Of a stretch of DNA of 64,000 bases, positions 35,701-44,300 are shown piece by piece (the stretch's first letter is position 1; each line of letters starts with the position of its first letter). This stretch comes from Antedon mediterranea (taxonomy: Eukaryota; Echinodermata; Crinoidea; Comatulida; Antedonidae). The notes below the pieces were generated by a model that had not been told where the DNA came from, ran no database searches, and saw only the letters and a list, made by a program, of their open reading frames with translations. The position numbers and the translations under genes are program-made. The stretch lies in contig NC_092679.1 in NCBI RefSeq assembly GCF_964355755.1, forward strand, positions 11,524,932-11,588,931, in the 5' to 3' direction.

Positions 35701-38700
35701 GTTGTCCTACTGTAATGGGTAGCTGTCCTACTGTAATGGGTAGCTGTCCTACTGTAATGGGTAGCTGTCCTACTGTAATGGGTAGCTGTCCTACTGTAAT
35801 GGGTAGCTGTCCTACTGTACTGGGTAGTTGTCCTACTGTACTGGGTAGTTGTCCTACTGTACTGGGTACAGTAGTTGTCCTACTGTACTGGGTAGTTGTC
35901 CTACTGTACTGGGTAGTTGTCCTACTGTACTGGGTAGTTGTCCTACTGTAGGGGGTAGTTGTCCTACTGTAGGGGGTAGTTGTCCTACTGTATAGGAGGT
36001 AGTTGTCCTACTGTAGGAGGTACTTGTCCTACCGTAGGAGGTAGTTGTCCTACCGTAGGAGGTAGTTGTCCTACCGTAGGGGTAGTTGTCCTACCGTAGG
36101 GGGTAGTTGTCCTACCGTAGGGGGTAGTTGTCCTACCGTAGGGGGTAGTTGTCCTACCGTAGGGGGTAGTTGCCCTACCGTAGGGGGTAGTTGCCCTACC
36201 GTAGGGGGTAGTTGTCCTACCGTAGGGGGTAGTTGTCCTACTGTAGGGGGTAGTTGTCCTACTGTAGGAGGTAGTTGTCCTACTGTAGGGGTAGTTGTCC
36301 TACTGTAGGGGTAGTTGTCCTACTGTAGGTGTAGTTGTCCTACTGTAGGGGTAGTTGTCCTACTGTAGAGGGTAGTTGTCCTACTGTAGGGGGTAGTTGT
36401 CCTACCGTAGGGGGTAGTTTTCCTACTGTAGGGGTAGTTGTCCTACTGTAGGGGGTAGTTGTCTTACTGTAGGTGGTAGTTGTCCTACTGTAGGGGATAG
36501 TTGTCTTACTGTAGGGGTAGTTGTCCTACTGTAGGAGGTAGTTGTCCTACTGTAGGGGATAGTTAGTCCTACTGTAGGGGTAGTAATTGTTCGACATGCA
36601 TCATTTCATGGTTCATCGCTATTTTGATGACCTAAAAAATGGACTTATATTAATTCTAGATTATTAATTAGTCTAAGACAAAAAACTTAAAAGATGGTTA
36701 GGAATCAATTTAGGGGAAGTGGAATGTTAGAGCCTGTCAACATCTGATTACTCTAAGCCCTGGTTCAGACACTTAATTGTTTGTTTGTTTGGTATTGAAA
36801 TTGTATATAAAATGTGGATAAAATAAAATTAGATCTAAGTAAGATAGATGCATGATCTTAGTGTCTAAACACGCACTTCAGACAAAGAATTTATTAGGCC
36901 CTGTTTACATCTCAGTTTTTCCTTTGTATTGAAAAATATAAAATATGCATAAAATCAGAACTAAATTTAAGATAGATGCAAGAGATTGGTGTCAAAACAC
37001 ATGTACTTCAGACAAGGAATTCAGTTTTTGCCTTGTATTGAAATGACAGCTTTGATTTGACAACTGTATTGTCTCTAGTGACATGGTGTATCCTACACGT
37101 TTCTGTCTAATATTATTTGAAGTTCTGTTTAGACATTACAACATAATAAAAGAGTTTCTATACCTTCTTGGTCAGACAAGGAATTCATTAGATACAATAA
37201 ATATGATGTTCATTTTTGGTTAGTCATTTTTCAAAATGGCTGCTAAATGTATCTAAAAAGTGACACAATTATTCAGCTAGATGAATGATCTTGGGCTACT
37301 GTAAGAATCCGTTAGATTTATAATAAATACATTTTAATAGTATTATAATTATATTTAGGCTTATTTTCTGAAATGGCCACCTAATTTTTGTATCTAAAAT
37401 GTGCATAAAATCGAATCTAAATTAAGCTTGATGCATGATTTTTGTGTCTAATCATGTACTTCCAACAAAGTATTTGATTTATAATAAAAACTTTAAATTT
37501 ATAACAACATGAGTTTAGACACCAATATCATTTACCTACAGTAGCTTAATGATTTTTTGAAAAATTAGGCAGCCATTAAAAAAATTAGCAGCCACTAATA
37601 CTCCTAAATACAATAAAGTTTTAACCTAATCATATTTATTATAAATCTAATGGACTCCTCGTCTAAAGTAAACCAAGATCGTGCATCGATCTTATTATTT
37701 AAATCCGACTTTATGCAAATTTAATATAAAATTGGTCGCCATTTTGAAAAATGGCCATCATTTCAATACAAGGTAAAAAATGAAGTGTCAACAGGGCCTA
37801 ATTGATTCCTTGTCTGAAGTACATGTGTTTAGACACCAAGATGGTGTTTATCTACCTTATTTAAATTTGACTTTATGCAAATTTTATATAAAATTGGTCG
37901 CCATTTTGAAAAATGGCCGCTATGTTAATATAAAGCAAAAAATGAAGTGTCAACAGGGCCTATGGATTCCTTACCTGAAGTACATGTGTTTAGACACCAT
38001 GATCATGCATTAATCTTATTTAAATCTGATTTTATGCAAATTTCATATAAAATTGGTGGCCATTTTGAAAAAAAATGACCACCATTTCAAAATTAAAAAG
38101 TCTCCTCTGGTATAATTGATACAGATATCTTTGATATTGATCAAGGAGTAAAACAAGGGTGCGTTTTATCACCTTTTCTTTTAGCATCTAGGCATTAGAG
38201 TAAATGATACATGGATGGGTAGCCTTTTTGGGCTGATGACATTGTATTATTAGCTAATAACAGTGAATAAGAAATGAAAAGAGTGTTAGACCTTGCAGGA
38301 AATTTTGCTAAGGAATGGAAATTATGTTTTTAATTTTGAAAAGTCAAATATACTGATAACTGGTAAACGTGTTGATAAAGTAAGACAATGGAAATTAGGT
38401 AATGGCTTTATCATATAAATATCTCGGTGTACATATTTCTCGTAAATTAAATGACCATTATACAAATTGAGAATGTTATAAAAAAAGGTCAAAGATAAAT
38501 AGAGTACATTAAATCAATTATCAGTACAGTAGCTTTGATATATATATTATGGGGATACTCTGTGATGAGACGAGTAAACCTTCCTGTGCGCCTGCAGCAC
38601 ATGACTTTGTTTTCAGTGATACAATCCGGGGATTCCCCAAAATAAAACGTAGTGTGTTATTACGGAATAAACATCAAAGCAGTAAAACAGTTGCCTGCCA

Positions 38701-41225
38701 AAAGTGGAAATAGTTTAAATTTATATTTTCAATAAGGTTCTCTGTCATTATAATTGCAGTAAAATAAAAAAAAGCAAAAAAAGTCGCTGTCTTATTATAC
38801 AATGGTTTGTAATTAACATCTAGTTAATTTCTACATATACACTTTTGTGGGTAAATTGTATTCTTATATCCATAGCAATATGCTACGGTCGATTCATCTT
38901 TCCTCAATCAACAGTATTATTTTATAATATTGGGTTAAAAAATGTACTGGTAATGGTATTCCACTTGTATTGTAGGCATAGAATTAGAAATAACTAATAA
39001 TAAATACTCTATTACTAATTAAAACTATTTTAACTATTAATTTATTTTTGCGATGGGGCGACTTTGTGTTGGGGCGACTTTGAGATGGGGCGACTGTGTC
39101 AGGCAGCCTTTCCAAGGCAAAACCACGTAACTCGCATTTTTGTCAATTTTGAGATTTTTACATTTAGCGAATTATTACAAATTTATGAACAGTCTGTAAA
39201 AATTTCAGGTTTCAGAGATCATTATTTTTAGAGATAGTACCACGTATCTTTAAGCAAAAAACAAATAATTCTGGTATTTTCCAAGGAAAAACAACGTATC
39301 TACCAGATACGTTGTTCTGCCACGGAAATGCATACGATTTACGCTTCAAATTCTCACAACCAGCTACAGTTACGTAATTTTGAGACAGAAACCGCTGATG
39401 CATGACGACATGCATAGCAACGATCTTAACTAAGTAAAAGATATTAAACAATACTAGCCCTATTTAGGCTAGACAAATAATTTAATGTATTAAAATTTAT
39501 TCTAAGAATTAACTATATTTACGAAAAAGTTCAGGCAAGCTTGAAACTAGGCTAGGCTATTATTTTTGACAGACCTACATAATCTAGCCTAGTACCCCAG
39601 TACTGTCATTGGAACTATAGGCTAGGCCTAGCCTAGTAGTAGGATGGCCGTTTTTACATTGTTTGTACGTAGGCCTTGTAGTAGCAGGCTGGTAGGTAAG
39701 CTATAACATAATAATGCAAGTAAGTCTATACTCTATATCCTAAATAGTAGATCCAAATGGCTAAGCCTAGCTTCAAATGCATTCTTTGTTAAAGATGTAT
39801 TGTCCCTTGAAACACAAAAAATGAAGGTCAAAATATTCTAAATTTTAATTGGCCATATCAAGTCAAAAATTTGAGCCAAAAAAAACAAGTTTACGTAATT
39901 AACAGGTAAATTAATTTTATTGCATTTTTCTTCTGGAAAATCGTCGCGAGCGAAAGCAAACAAAGATTTTAAACCATAAGTATGCATTATGCATATGCTA
40001 ATTAAGATTGTTTACAACTCGTCTCGGTTGAGAAGGTGTTTTCACACAGATCGCGAGGAAGTTTTATGTTTATGCATACAGAGTAGCCAAACAAGCGCAT
40101 TGCATCATGAGATATGTTTTGATCGAAAACTGTGACTGGAAGTCAAAGTTATTTTTTTAACAAAAAAACGTCCGTATTTCAGTTAAATGATTTTTTTTTT
40201 GAATAATTTTTGGTGAAAGTATGATACTTCAAAATTACCTACTTTTTTTCAAAATATTTTAACAAATTTTTTTTGAATTAGTCAAAAAGGGACAATACAT
40301 CTTTAAGCCAACCTAGTTCGTAGGCAGCATAAAAAGAGTTTCAATCCATTTCTTATAAAATTCAGATCACAGTAACTGTTATCTGAATTTTATATATAGT
40401 TGTTTTGCCACAAAATATCACAGTTATGTTGTTTTGCCTCAGAAATGACTTTAATTCTATGCACATCATTTCCAAGGCAAAACAACGTATCTGTTAAAAG
40501 TGGTAATAACTTTTGATCAAGTTCTTTAAATTATTTAACATTTTGTATTTAATAATCAGGGAACATTTTCGCCAGTGTAGCGTAGCAAAAAGCTATACAA
40601 AACAACCTTATTGCTACACATTTTGAAAATTGTGTAGCAAAAAATACAATACAAAACTATGTTTCTGGACTTAAAAATCAGTTTGATTAGCAATAAATGA
40701 AAATTTTCCCTGATAATAATTATTATTTATATTATACTCATTCATGCAAAATTTCACATCATTACGATAATTTGTTGCTGAAATGCAAACACTCAAACTT
40801 CAATTCAATTGTTCTCGAAAATCAACATTTTGTAGTTACGGTACTGTACGTTGTTTTGCCTTGGAACGGCCGCGGGGCGACTTTGTTTTTGGGCGACTTT
40901 GTAAGGGGCGACTTTGCGATGGGGCGACTTGACTAGCATCCCCTATATAGGGCCTAGTAGTAGGGGGTAGTAGGCCTAGTACTAGCCTAGTAGTAGGCTC
41001 TAGACTAGCTAGGGCCTAGGCCTAGTGAGGCCTAGAGTGTAGCAGTCAAAATTTACTCACGGCTTCTTTCTTGTCAAATTTGGCCTGTCTAATAATTTCA
41101 GGTACAACTGAAAATGTACTATCTACTATGTACAGCATTTTACATAATGATTCTATAGACAACCTTACTTTTTGATGGGGTTTTCCACCACCACCACCAC
41201 CAAATTCGACATTCCGCTTAGCCAT
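26406..41225 (-). CDS. TEDC1: Tubulin epsilon and delta complex protein 1 (TEDC1), 6 coding exons
   Basis: Joined minus-strand exons 41225-41061, 33803-33372, 32755-32657, 29154-29068, 28260-28060 and 26759-26406 give 445 aa. Every junction is GT-AG and phase 0. Known: vertebrate TEDC1 is of similar length (about 425 aa) and acts with TEDC2, delta- and epsilon-tubulin to stabilise centriolar triplet microtubules. Seen, and matching my memory of that family: RQAKFDKKEA-VTPLWNLLF across junction 1, SQDLLLAFSWLLAK (109-122), VAWLLGK (172-178) with HIQEYTALFHK, HK-INSYT across junction 2, SVFWSWM (255-261), a coiled-coil-like C-terminus and a final CICIPPL. The introns span 14.8 kb and are full of repeats. 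The start codon lies only ~130 bp from the satellite array. An extra small exon cannot be excluded. Confidence 0.88.
27288..27916. repeat. 24-bp minisatellite in TEDC1 intron 5, about 26 copies
   Basis: The 24-bp unit contains AACAACAGTCTCTTGAAATG followed by TTCC. Copies are essentially identical; the clear exception is one GATCC variant at about 27430. Since 24 is a multiple of three and the unit has few stops, five long open frames on both strands result; none is a gene. Confidence 0.97.
28060..28260 (-). CDS. TEDC1: TEDC1 coding exon 5
   Basis: The acceptor TTTGAAG precedes 28260 (minus); 67 codons; donor GTAAGT starts at 28059. It begins VSVVNLKLQ, which continues the FWSWM motif of exon 4, and includes RKGRIQQLRKLNCQLLSSLE. 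The acceptor's pyrimidine tract is modest, so its 5' edge is slightly less certain. Confidence 0.82.
28600..28665. repeat. Short tandem repeat CATTTCTCATAATGCA
   Basis: About four head-to-tail copies of a 17-bp unit (ACATTTCTCATAATGC with slight variation) in TEDC1 intron 4. Just to the left, 28495 carries GTGGGTGCAGCCCAC, like the hairpins at 4200-5170. Confidence 0.75.
29068..29154 (-). CDS. TEDC1: TEDC1 coding exon 4 (29 codons)
   Basis: The acceptor TTTCAATTTTGTAG precedes 29154 (minus) and the donor GTAAGA starts at 29067. It encodes VQLILERTNCKLESYLKWKE and then NESVFWSWM, the F-W-x-W-M motif that I recall as the best-conserved part of the C-terminal half of TEDC1. Confidence 0.85.
29160..30880. 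other. TEDC1 intron 3, left part, nothing further recognised
   Basis: AT-rich intron sequence. The short open frames here show no splice sites in phase and no domain. Confidence 0.4.
30902..31902. mobile_element. PIF/Harbinger-like element with 30-bp terminal repeats
   Basis: The terminal 30 bases starting GTTCAGACCTACGGAGTTAT (30908-30937) are matched exactly in inverse at 31873-31902. The left end reads TTA-GGGCCTGTTCAGACC, which fits Harbinger termini and TTA target sites; the right end diverges beyond GAAC, so the right boundary is damaged. Further inverted sub-repeats lie at 30930-31075. The element carries a broken Myb/SANT-like gene. Outside it, GGCTACTT-type repeats at 30880-30900 and 31929-31950 are also inverted, which suggests insertion within an older element. 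Confidence 0.8.
31285..31618 (+). pseudogene. Myb/SANT-like DNA-binding protein of a Harbinger element, frameshifted
   Basis: Seen: the ATG at 31285 opens 58 codons to the stop at 31461 (RAHWRETEVKYLISLWGSPE and SVFNEMADTLANG). In another frame from about 31500 comes SSYKAAKDRVNKSGAGAST, then GFEHFSAINDILG. Known: together these make the trihelix/MADF-like domain of the DNA-binding protein that partners the PIF/Harbinger transposase. The part joining the two halves is lost through indels, so no intact product exists. The transposase gene itself is absent. Confidence 0.75.
32036..32565. mobile_element. Harbinger-type MITE with TTA target duplication
   Basis: The left end GGTCGTGTTTATACAACACC and the right end (inverted) GGGCGCGTTTATACAACACG are near-matching ~20-bp TIRs, flanked by TTA at 32033-32035 and 32566-32568. 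It is 530 bp. A plus-strand open frame of 139 codons overlaps it but has no recognisable domain and starts outside the element. Confidence 0.82.
32657..32755 (-). CDS. TEDC1: TEDC1 coding exon 3 (33 codons)
   Basis: The acceptor GTTTTTTTAG precedes 32755 (minus); the donor GTAACT starts at 32656. It encodes INSYTCDVSISSFSEHLSG and then LEVFLLRHPQYLHK. With exon 2 it restores HK-INSYT, matching the vertebrate TEDC1 pattern K-I-x-x-Y-T. Confidence 0.82.
33372..33803 (-). CDS. TEDC1: TEDC1 coding exon 2 (144 codons)
   Basis: The acceptor CTACTCTAG precedes 33803 (minus); the donor GTAGGC starts at 33371. It encodes the N-terminal helical core: VTPLWNLLFDM, SQDLLLAFSWLLAK, KIKQVAWLLGKCKMRMRSL and HIQEYTALFHK. 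The frame happens to stay open past the donor to 33276, but the exon 3 match supports splicing at 33372. Confidence 0.9.
33977..35161. mobile_element. Foldback element with GGCCGAGTTGACTT-repeat arms (TEDC1 intron 1)
   Basis: The left arm (33977-34134) is made of tandem AAGTCAACTCGGCC-type units; the right arm (34988-35161) is its inverted copy, including the inner flank GTATGGAAYGCAAAA. The ~850-bp centre has no gene; it holds a 10-bp palindrome pair CATGGAGCTA/TAGCTCCATG at about 34284-34306. Arms built of short tandem repeats are the classical foldback architecture. The 20-22-bp minisatellite starts right after the right arm. Confidence 0.85.
35180..36585. repeat. ~1.4 kb minisatellite, 20-22-bp unit GTAGTTGTCCTACTGTAGGG
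   Basis: More than 60 units of GTAGTTGTCCTACTGTAGGG with length and base variants. Variants are grouped: TTGTTCTAAGTAGGG forms on the left, AATGGGTAGC and ACTGGGTAGTT blocks in the middle, CTACCGTAGG forms around 36020-36230. This shows local spread of variants. CCTAC and GTAGG make each unit partly self-complementary. Seven-residue SCPTVGG frames are repeat artefacts. Confidence 0.95.
36740..38095. mobile_element. Large inverted array of ~162-bp units (foldback-like), TEDC1 intron 1
   Basis: On the right, units recur at 37781 and 37943 (TGAAGTGTCAACAGGGCCTA) in plus sense, containing CCTTGTCTGAAGTACATGTG, GTTTAGACACCAAGAT and the hairpin GGTCGCCATTTTGAAAAATGGCC. The left half (about 36740-37460) carries the same units in inverse sense. 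The turning point is near 37530. No coding frame is supported. Confidence 0.8.
38100..38530 (+). pseudogene. LINE reverse transcriptase fragment
   Basis: Translated pieces: DTDIFDIDQGVKQGCVLSPFL at 38120-38180, then ADDIVLLANNSE (about 38235), then FEKSNILITGKRVDKVRQWKLG and YKYLGVHISRKLN. These are the RT motifs around the catalytic A-D-D. Frameshifts and stops separate them, so it is dead. It supplies the portion missing from the copy at 24296-25260 and looks like the same type of element; the reading as one family needs alignment. Confidence 0.8.
39050..39100 (+). repeat. GGGGCGACTTTG short tandem repeat, left copy
   Basis: Three units of GATGGGGCGACTTTG-like sequence, just left of the AGGCAAAACAACGTA foldback element. 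The same repeat recurs in the same orientation on its other side (40870-40932). Confidence 0.8.
39106..40866. mobile_element. Foldback-like element with TTCCAAGGCAAAACAACGTA ends, interrupted by a MITE
   Basis: The left end TTCCAAGGCAAAACCACGTA (about 39107) is matched by an inverted copy GTTGTTTTGCCTTGGAA ending at about 40866. The motif also recurs inside: a palindrome around 39281-39325, and copies near 40428 and 40469. The TTAA MITE at 39789-40306 sits inside. No gene is seen; the 39212-39451 open frame covers the palindrome and is not supported. Confidence 0.65.
39789..40306. mobile_element. TTAA-flanked MITE, copy 2
   Basis: It has the same 20-bp ends as the copy at 18356-18881 (TTAAAGATGTATTGTCCCTT and inverse) and a closely similar interior, with small indels and an extra GTCGCGAGCGAAAGC-like stretch. 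Lying inside another element, it inserted after that one. Confidence 0.88.
40870..40932 (+). repeat. GGGGCGACTTTG short tandem repeat, right copy
   Basis: Four units of GGGGCGACTTTG-like sequence at the right border of the foldback element, same orientation as 39050-39100. Confidence 0.8.
40940..41035. repeat. Dense TAGGCCTA/CTAGTAGTAGG cluster in TEDC1 intron 1
   Basis: About 95 bp composed almost wholly of CCTAG, GGCCTAG and TAGTAGTAGG pieces, beside the exon 1 donor. A similar cluster lies at 39540-39680. It is low-complexity, partly palindromic DNA. Confidence 0.7.
41061..41225 (-). CDS. TEDC1: TEDC1 coding exon 1 (55 codons)
   Basis: The ATG at 41225-41223 gives MAKRNVEF, a run of seven glycines (from a GGT/GGA-type repeat), then KPHQKVRLSIESLCKMLYI and IIRQAKFDKKEA. 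The donor GTGAGT starts at 41060, in phase 0. An upstream in-frame TTG is not used as a start. The glycine run may vary in length between individuals. Confidence 0.85.
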
Positions 41226-41235
41226 TGTTTGGGCT

Positions 41236-41300
41236 TGTGTCAAGCTAGCCGACAATAAGCCAGCCGACAATAAGCCAGCCCACTTTTATTTTTTCCAGCC
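41236..41300. repeat. AGCCGACAATAAGCC short repeat at the TEDC1 5' end
   Basis: Three copies of CCGACAATAA at about 41249, 41264 and 41299, between the TEDC1 start codon and the satellite. This is where the TEDC1 5' UTR or core promoter would be expected. No TATA box is obvious. Confidence 0.6.
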
Positions 41301-41359
41301 GACAATAACTATGAAACGCCGTTTGTGTATTTTTTACATTTTCAGTATTGCTTAAGGTT

Positions 41360-44300
41360 TTTATAGTATTAGAAATTCAATATTTGTGAGAAAATGGCGG
41401 ATTGCTCCTGGGAGTCACTTGGTGGGATTATACTAGGGTACCTCCTTAGTCGTCCAGTATAAGTAAGAGTAGGACCGCTGGTCCTGTTTACTCAGCCCTC
41501 ATCTTTTAAGTCTGAGTGTAACTCAATTACGTTTTTAATATTATAGTGAAATTTGATATTGTATTTGTGAGAAAATGGCGGATTGCTCCTGGGAGTCACT
41601 TGGTGAGATTATACTAGAGTACCTCCTTAGTCGTCCAGTATAAGTTCGGGTGGGACCACTGGTCCTGTTTACTCAGCCCTCATCTTTTTAATCTGAATGT
41701 AACTCAATTACGATTTTTAATATTATAGTGAAATTTGTTACTGTATTTGTGAGAAAATGGCGGATTGCTCCTGGGAGTCACTTGGTGGGATTATACTAGG
41801 GTACCTCCTTAGTCGTCCAGTATAAGTTAAAGTAGGACCACTGGTCCTGTTTACTCAGCCCTCATCTTTTAAATCTGAGTGTAACTCAATTACGATTTTT
41901 AATATTATAGTGAAATTTGATACTGTATTTGTAAGAAAATGGAAGATTGCTCCTGGGAGTCACTTAGTGGGATTATACTTGGGTACCTCCTTAGTCGTCC
42001 AGTATAAGTTAGAGTAGGACCGCTCGCCCTGTTTACTCAGCCCTCATCTTTTAAATCTGAGTGTAACTCAATTACGATTTTTAATATTATAGTGAAATTT
42101 GATACTGTATTTGTGAGAAAATGGCGGATTGCTCCTGGGAGTCACTTAGTGGGATTATACTAGGGTACCTCCTTAGTCGTCCAGTATAAGTTAGACTAGG
42201 ACCGCTGGTCCCGTTTACTCAGCCCTCATCTTTTAAATCTGAGTGTAACTCAATTACGATTTTTTATATAGTGAAATTTGATACTGTATTTGTGAGAAAA
42301 TGGCGGATTGCTCCTGGGAGTCACTTGGTGGGATTATACTAGGGTACCTCCTTAGTCGTCCAGTATAGTATAAGTTAAAGTAGGACCACTGGTCCTGTTT
42401 ACTCAGCCCTCATCTTTTAAATCTGAGTGTAACTCAATTACGATTTTTAATATTATAGTGAAATTTGATACTGTATTTGTGAGAAAATGGAAGATTGCTC
42501 CTGGGAGTCACTTGGTGGGATTATACTTGGGTACCTCCTTAGTCGTCCAGTATAAGTTAGAGTAGGACCGCTGGCCCTGTTTACTCAGCCCTCATCTTTT
42601 AAATCTGAGTGTAACTCAATTACGATTTTTAATATTATAGTGAAATTTGATACTGTATTTGTAAGAAAATGGCGGATTGCTCCTGGGAGTCACTTAGTGG
42701 GATTATACTAATGGACCTCCTTAATCGTCCAGTATAAGTTAGAGTAGGACCGCTTGTCCCGTTTACTCAGCCCCCTCATCTTTTCAATCTGAGTGTAACT
42801 CAATTACGATTTTTTATATAGTGAGATTTGATACTGTATTTGTGAGAAAATGGCGGATTGCTCCAGGGAGTCACTTGGTGGGATTATACTAGGGTACCTC
42901 CTTAGTCGTCCAGTATAAGTTAGAGTAGGACCGCTTGTCTTGTTTACTCAGCCCTCATCTTTTAAATCTGAGTGTAACTCAATTACGATTTTTAATATTA
43001 TAGTGAAATTTGATATTGTATTTGTGAGAAAATGGCGGATTGCTCCTGGGAGTCACTTGGTGAGATTATACTAGGATACCTCCTTAGTCGTCCAGTATAA
43101 GTTAGGGTGGGACCACTGGTCCCGTTTACTCAGCCCTCATCTTTTAAATCTGAGTGTAACTCAATTACGATTTTTTATATAGTGAAATTTGATACTGTAT
43201 TTGTGAGAAAATGGCGGATTGCTCCTGGGAGTCACTTGGTGGGATTATACTAGGGTACCTCCTTAGTCGTCCAGTATAAGTTAGAGTAGGACCACTGGTC
43301 CTGTTTACTCTCAGCCCTCATCTTTTAAATCTGAGTGTAACTCAATTACGATTTTTAATATTATAGTGAAATTTGATACTGTATTTGTGAGAAAATGGCG
43401 GATTGCTCCTGGGAGTCACTTGGTGGGATTATACTAGGGTACCTCCTTAGTCGTCCAGTATAAGTTAAAGTAGGACCACTGGTCCTGTTTACTCAGCCCT
43501 CATCTTTTAAATCTGAGTGTAACTCAATTACGATTTTTAATATTATAGTGAAATTTGATACTGTATTTGTGAGAAAATGGAAGATTGCTCTTGGGAATCA
43601 CTTGGTGGGATTATAATTGGGTACCTCCTTAGTCGTCCAGTATAAGTTAGAGTAGGACCGCTGGCCCTGTTTACTCAGCCCTTATCTTTTAAATCTGAGT
43701 GTAACTCAATTACGATTTTTATTATTATAGTGAAATTTGATACTGTATTTGTGAGAAAATGGCGGATTGCTCCTGGGAGTCACTTTGTGGGATTATACTA
43801 GGGTACCTCCTTAGTCGTCCAGTATAAGTTAGAGTAGGACCACTGGTCTTGTTTACTCAGCCCTCATCTTTTTAATCTGAGTGTAACTCAATTACGATTT
43901 TTAATATTATAGTGAAATTTGATACTGTATTTGTGAGAAAATGGCGGATTGCTCCTGGGAGTCACTTGGTGGGATTATACTAGGGTACCTCCTTAGTCGT
44001 CCAGTATAAGTTAAAGTAGGACCACTGGTCCTGTTTACTCAGCCCTCATCTTTTAAATCTGAGTGTAACTCAATTACGATTTTTAATATTATAGTGAAAT
44101 TTGATACTGTATTTGTGAGAAAATGGAAGATTGCTCCTGGGAGTCACTTGGTGGGATTATACTTGGGTACCTCCTTAGTCGTCCAGTATAAGTTAGAGTA
44201 GGACCGCTCGCCCTGTTTACTCAGCCCTCATCTTTTAAATCTGAGTGTAACTCAATTACGATTTTTAATATTATAGTGAAATTTGATACTGTATTTGTGA

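Noticed and set aside
35514-36308. Open frames with SCPTVGG repeats
   Set aside because: Produced by the 21-bp form of the minisatellite; frames break wherever the unit length changes.
41226-41270. N-terminal extension of TEDC1 from an upstream TTG
   Set aside because: TTG is not a normal start in animals; the extension translates a short CCGACAATAA repeat.
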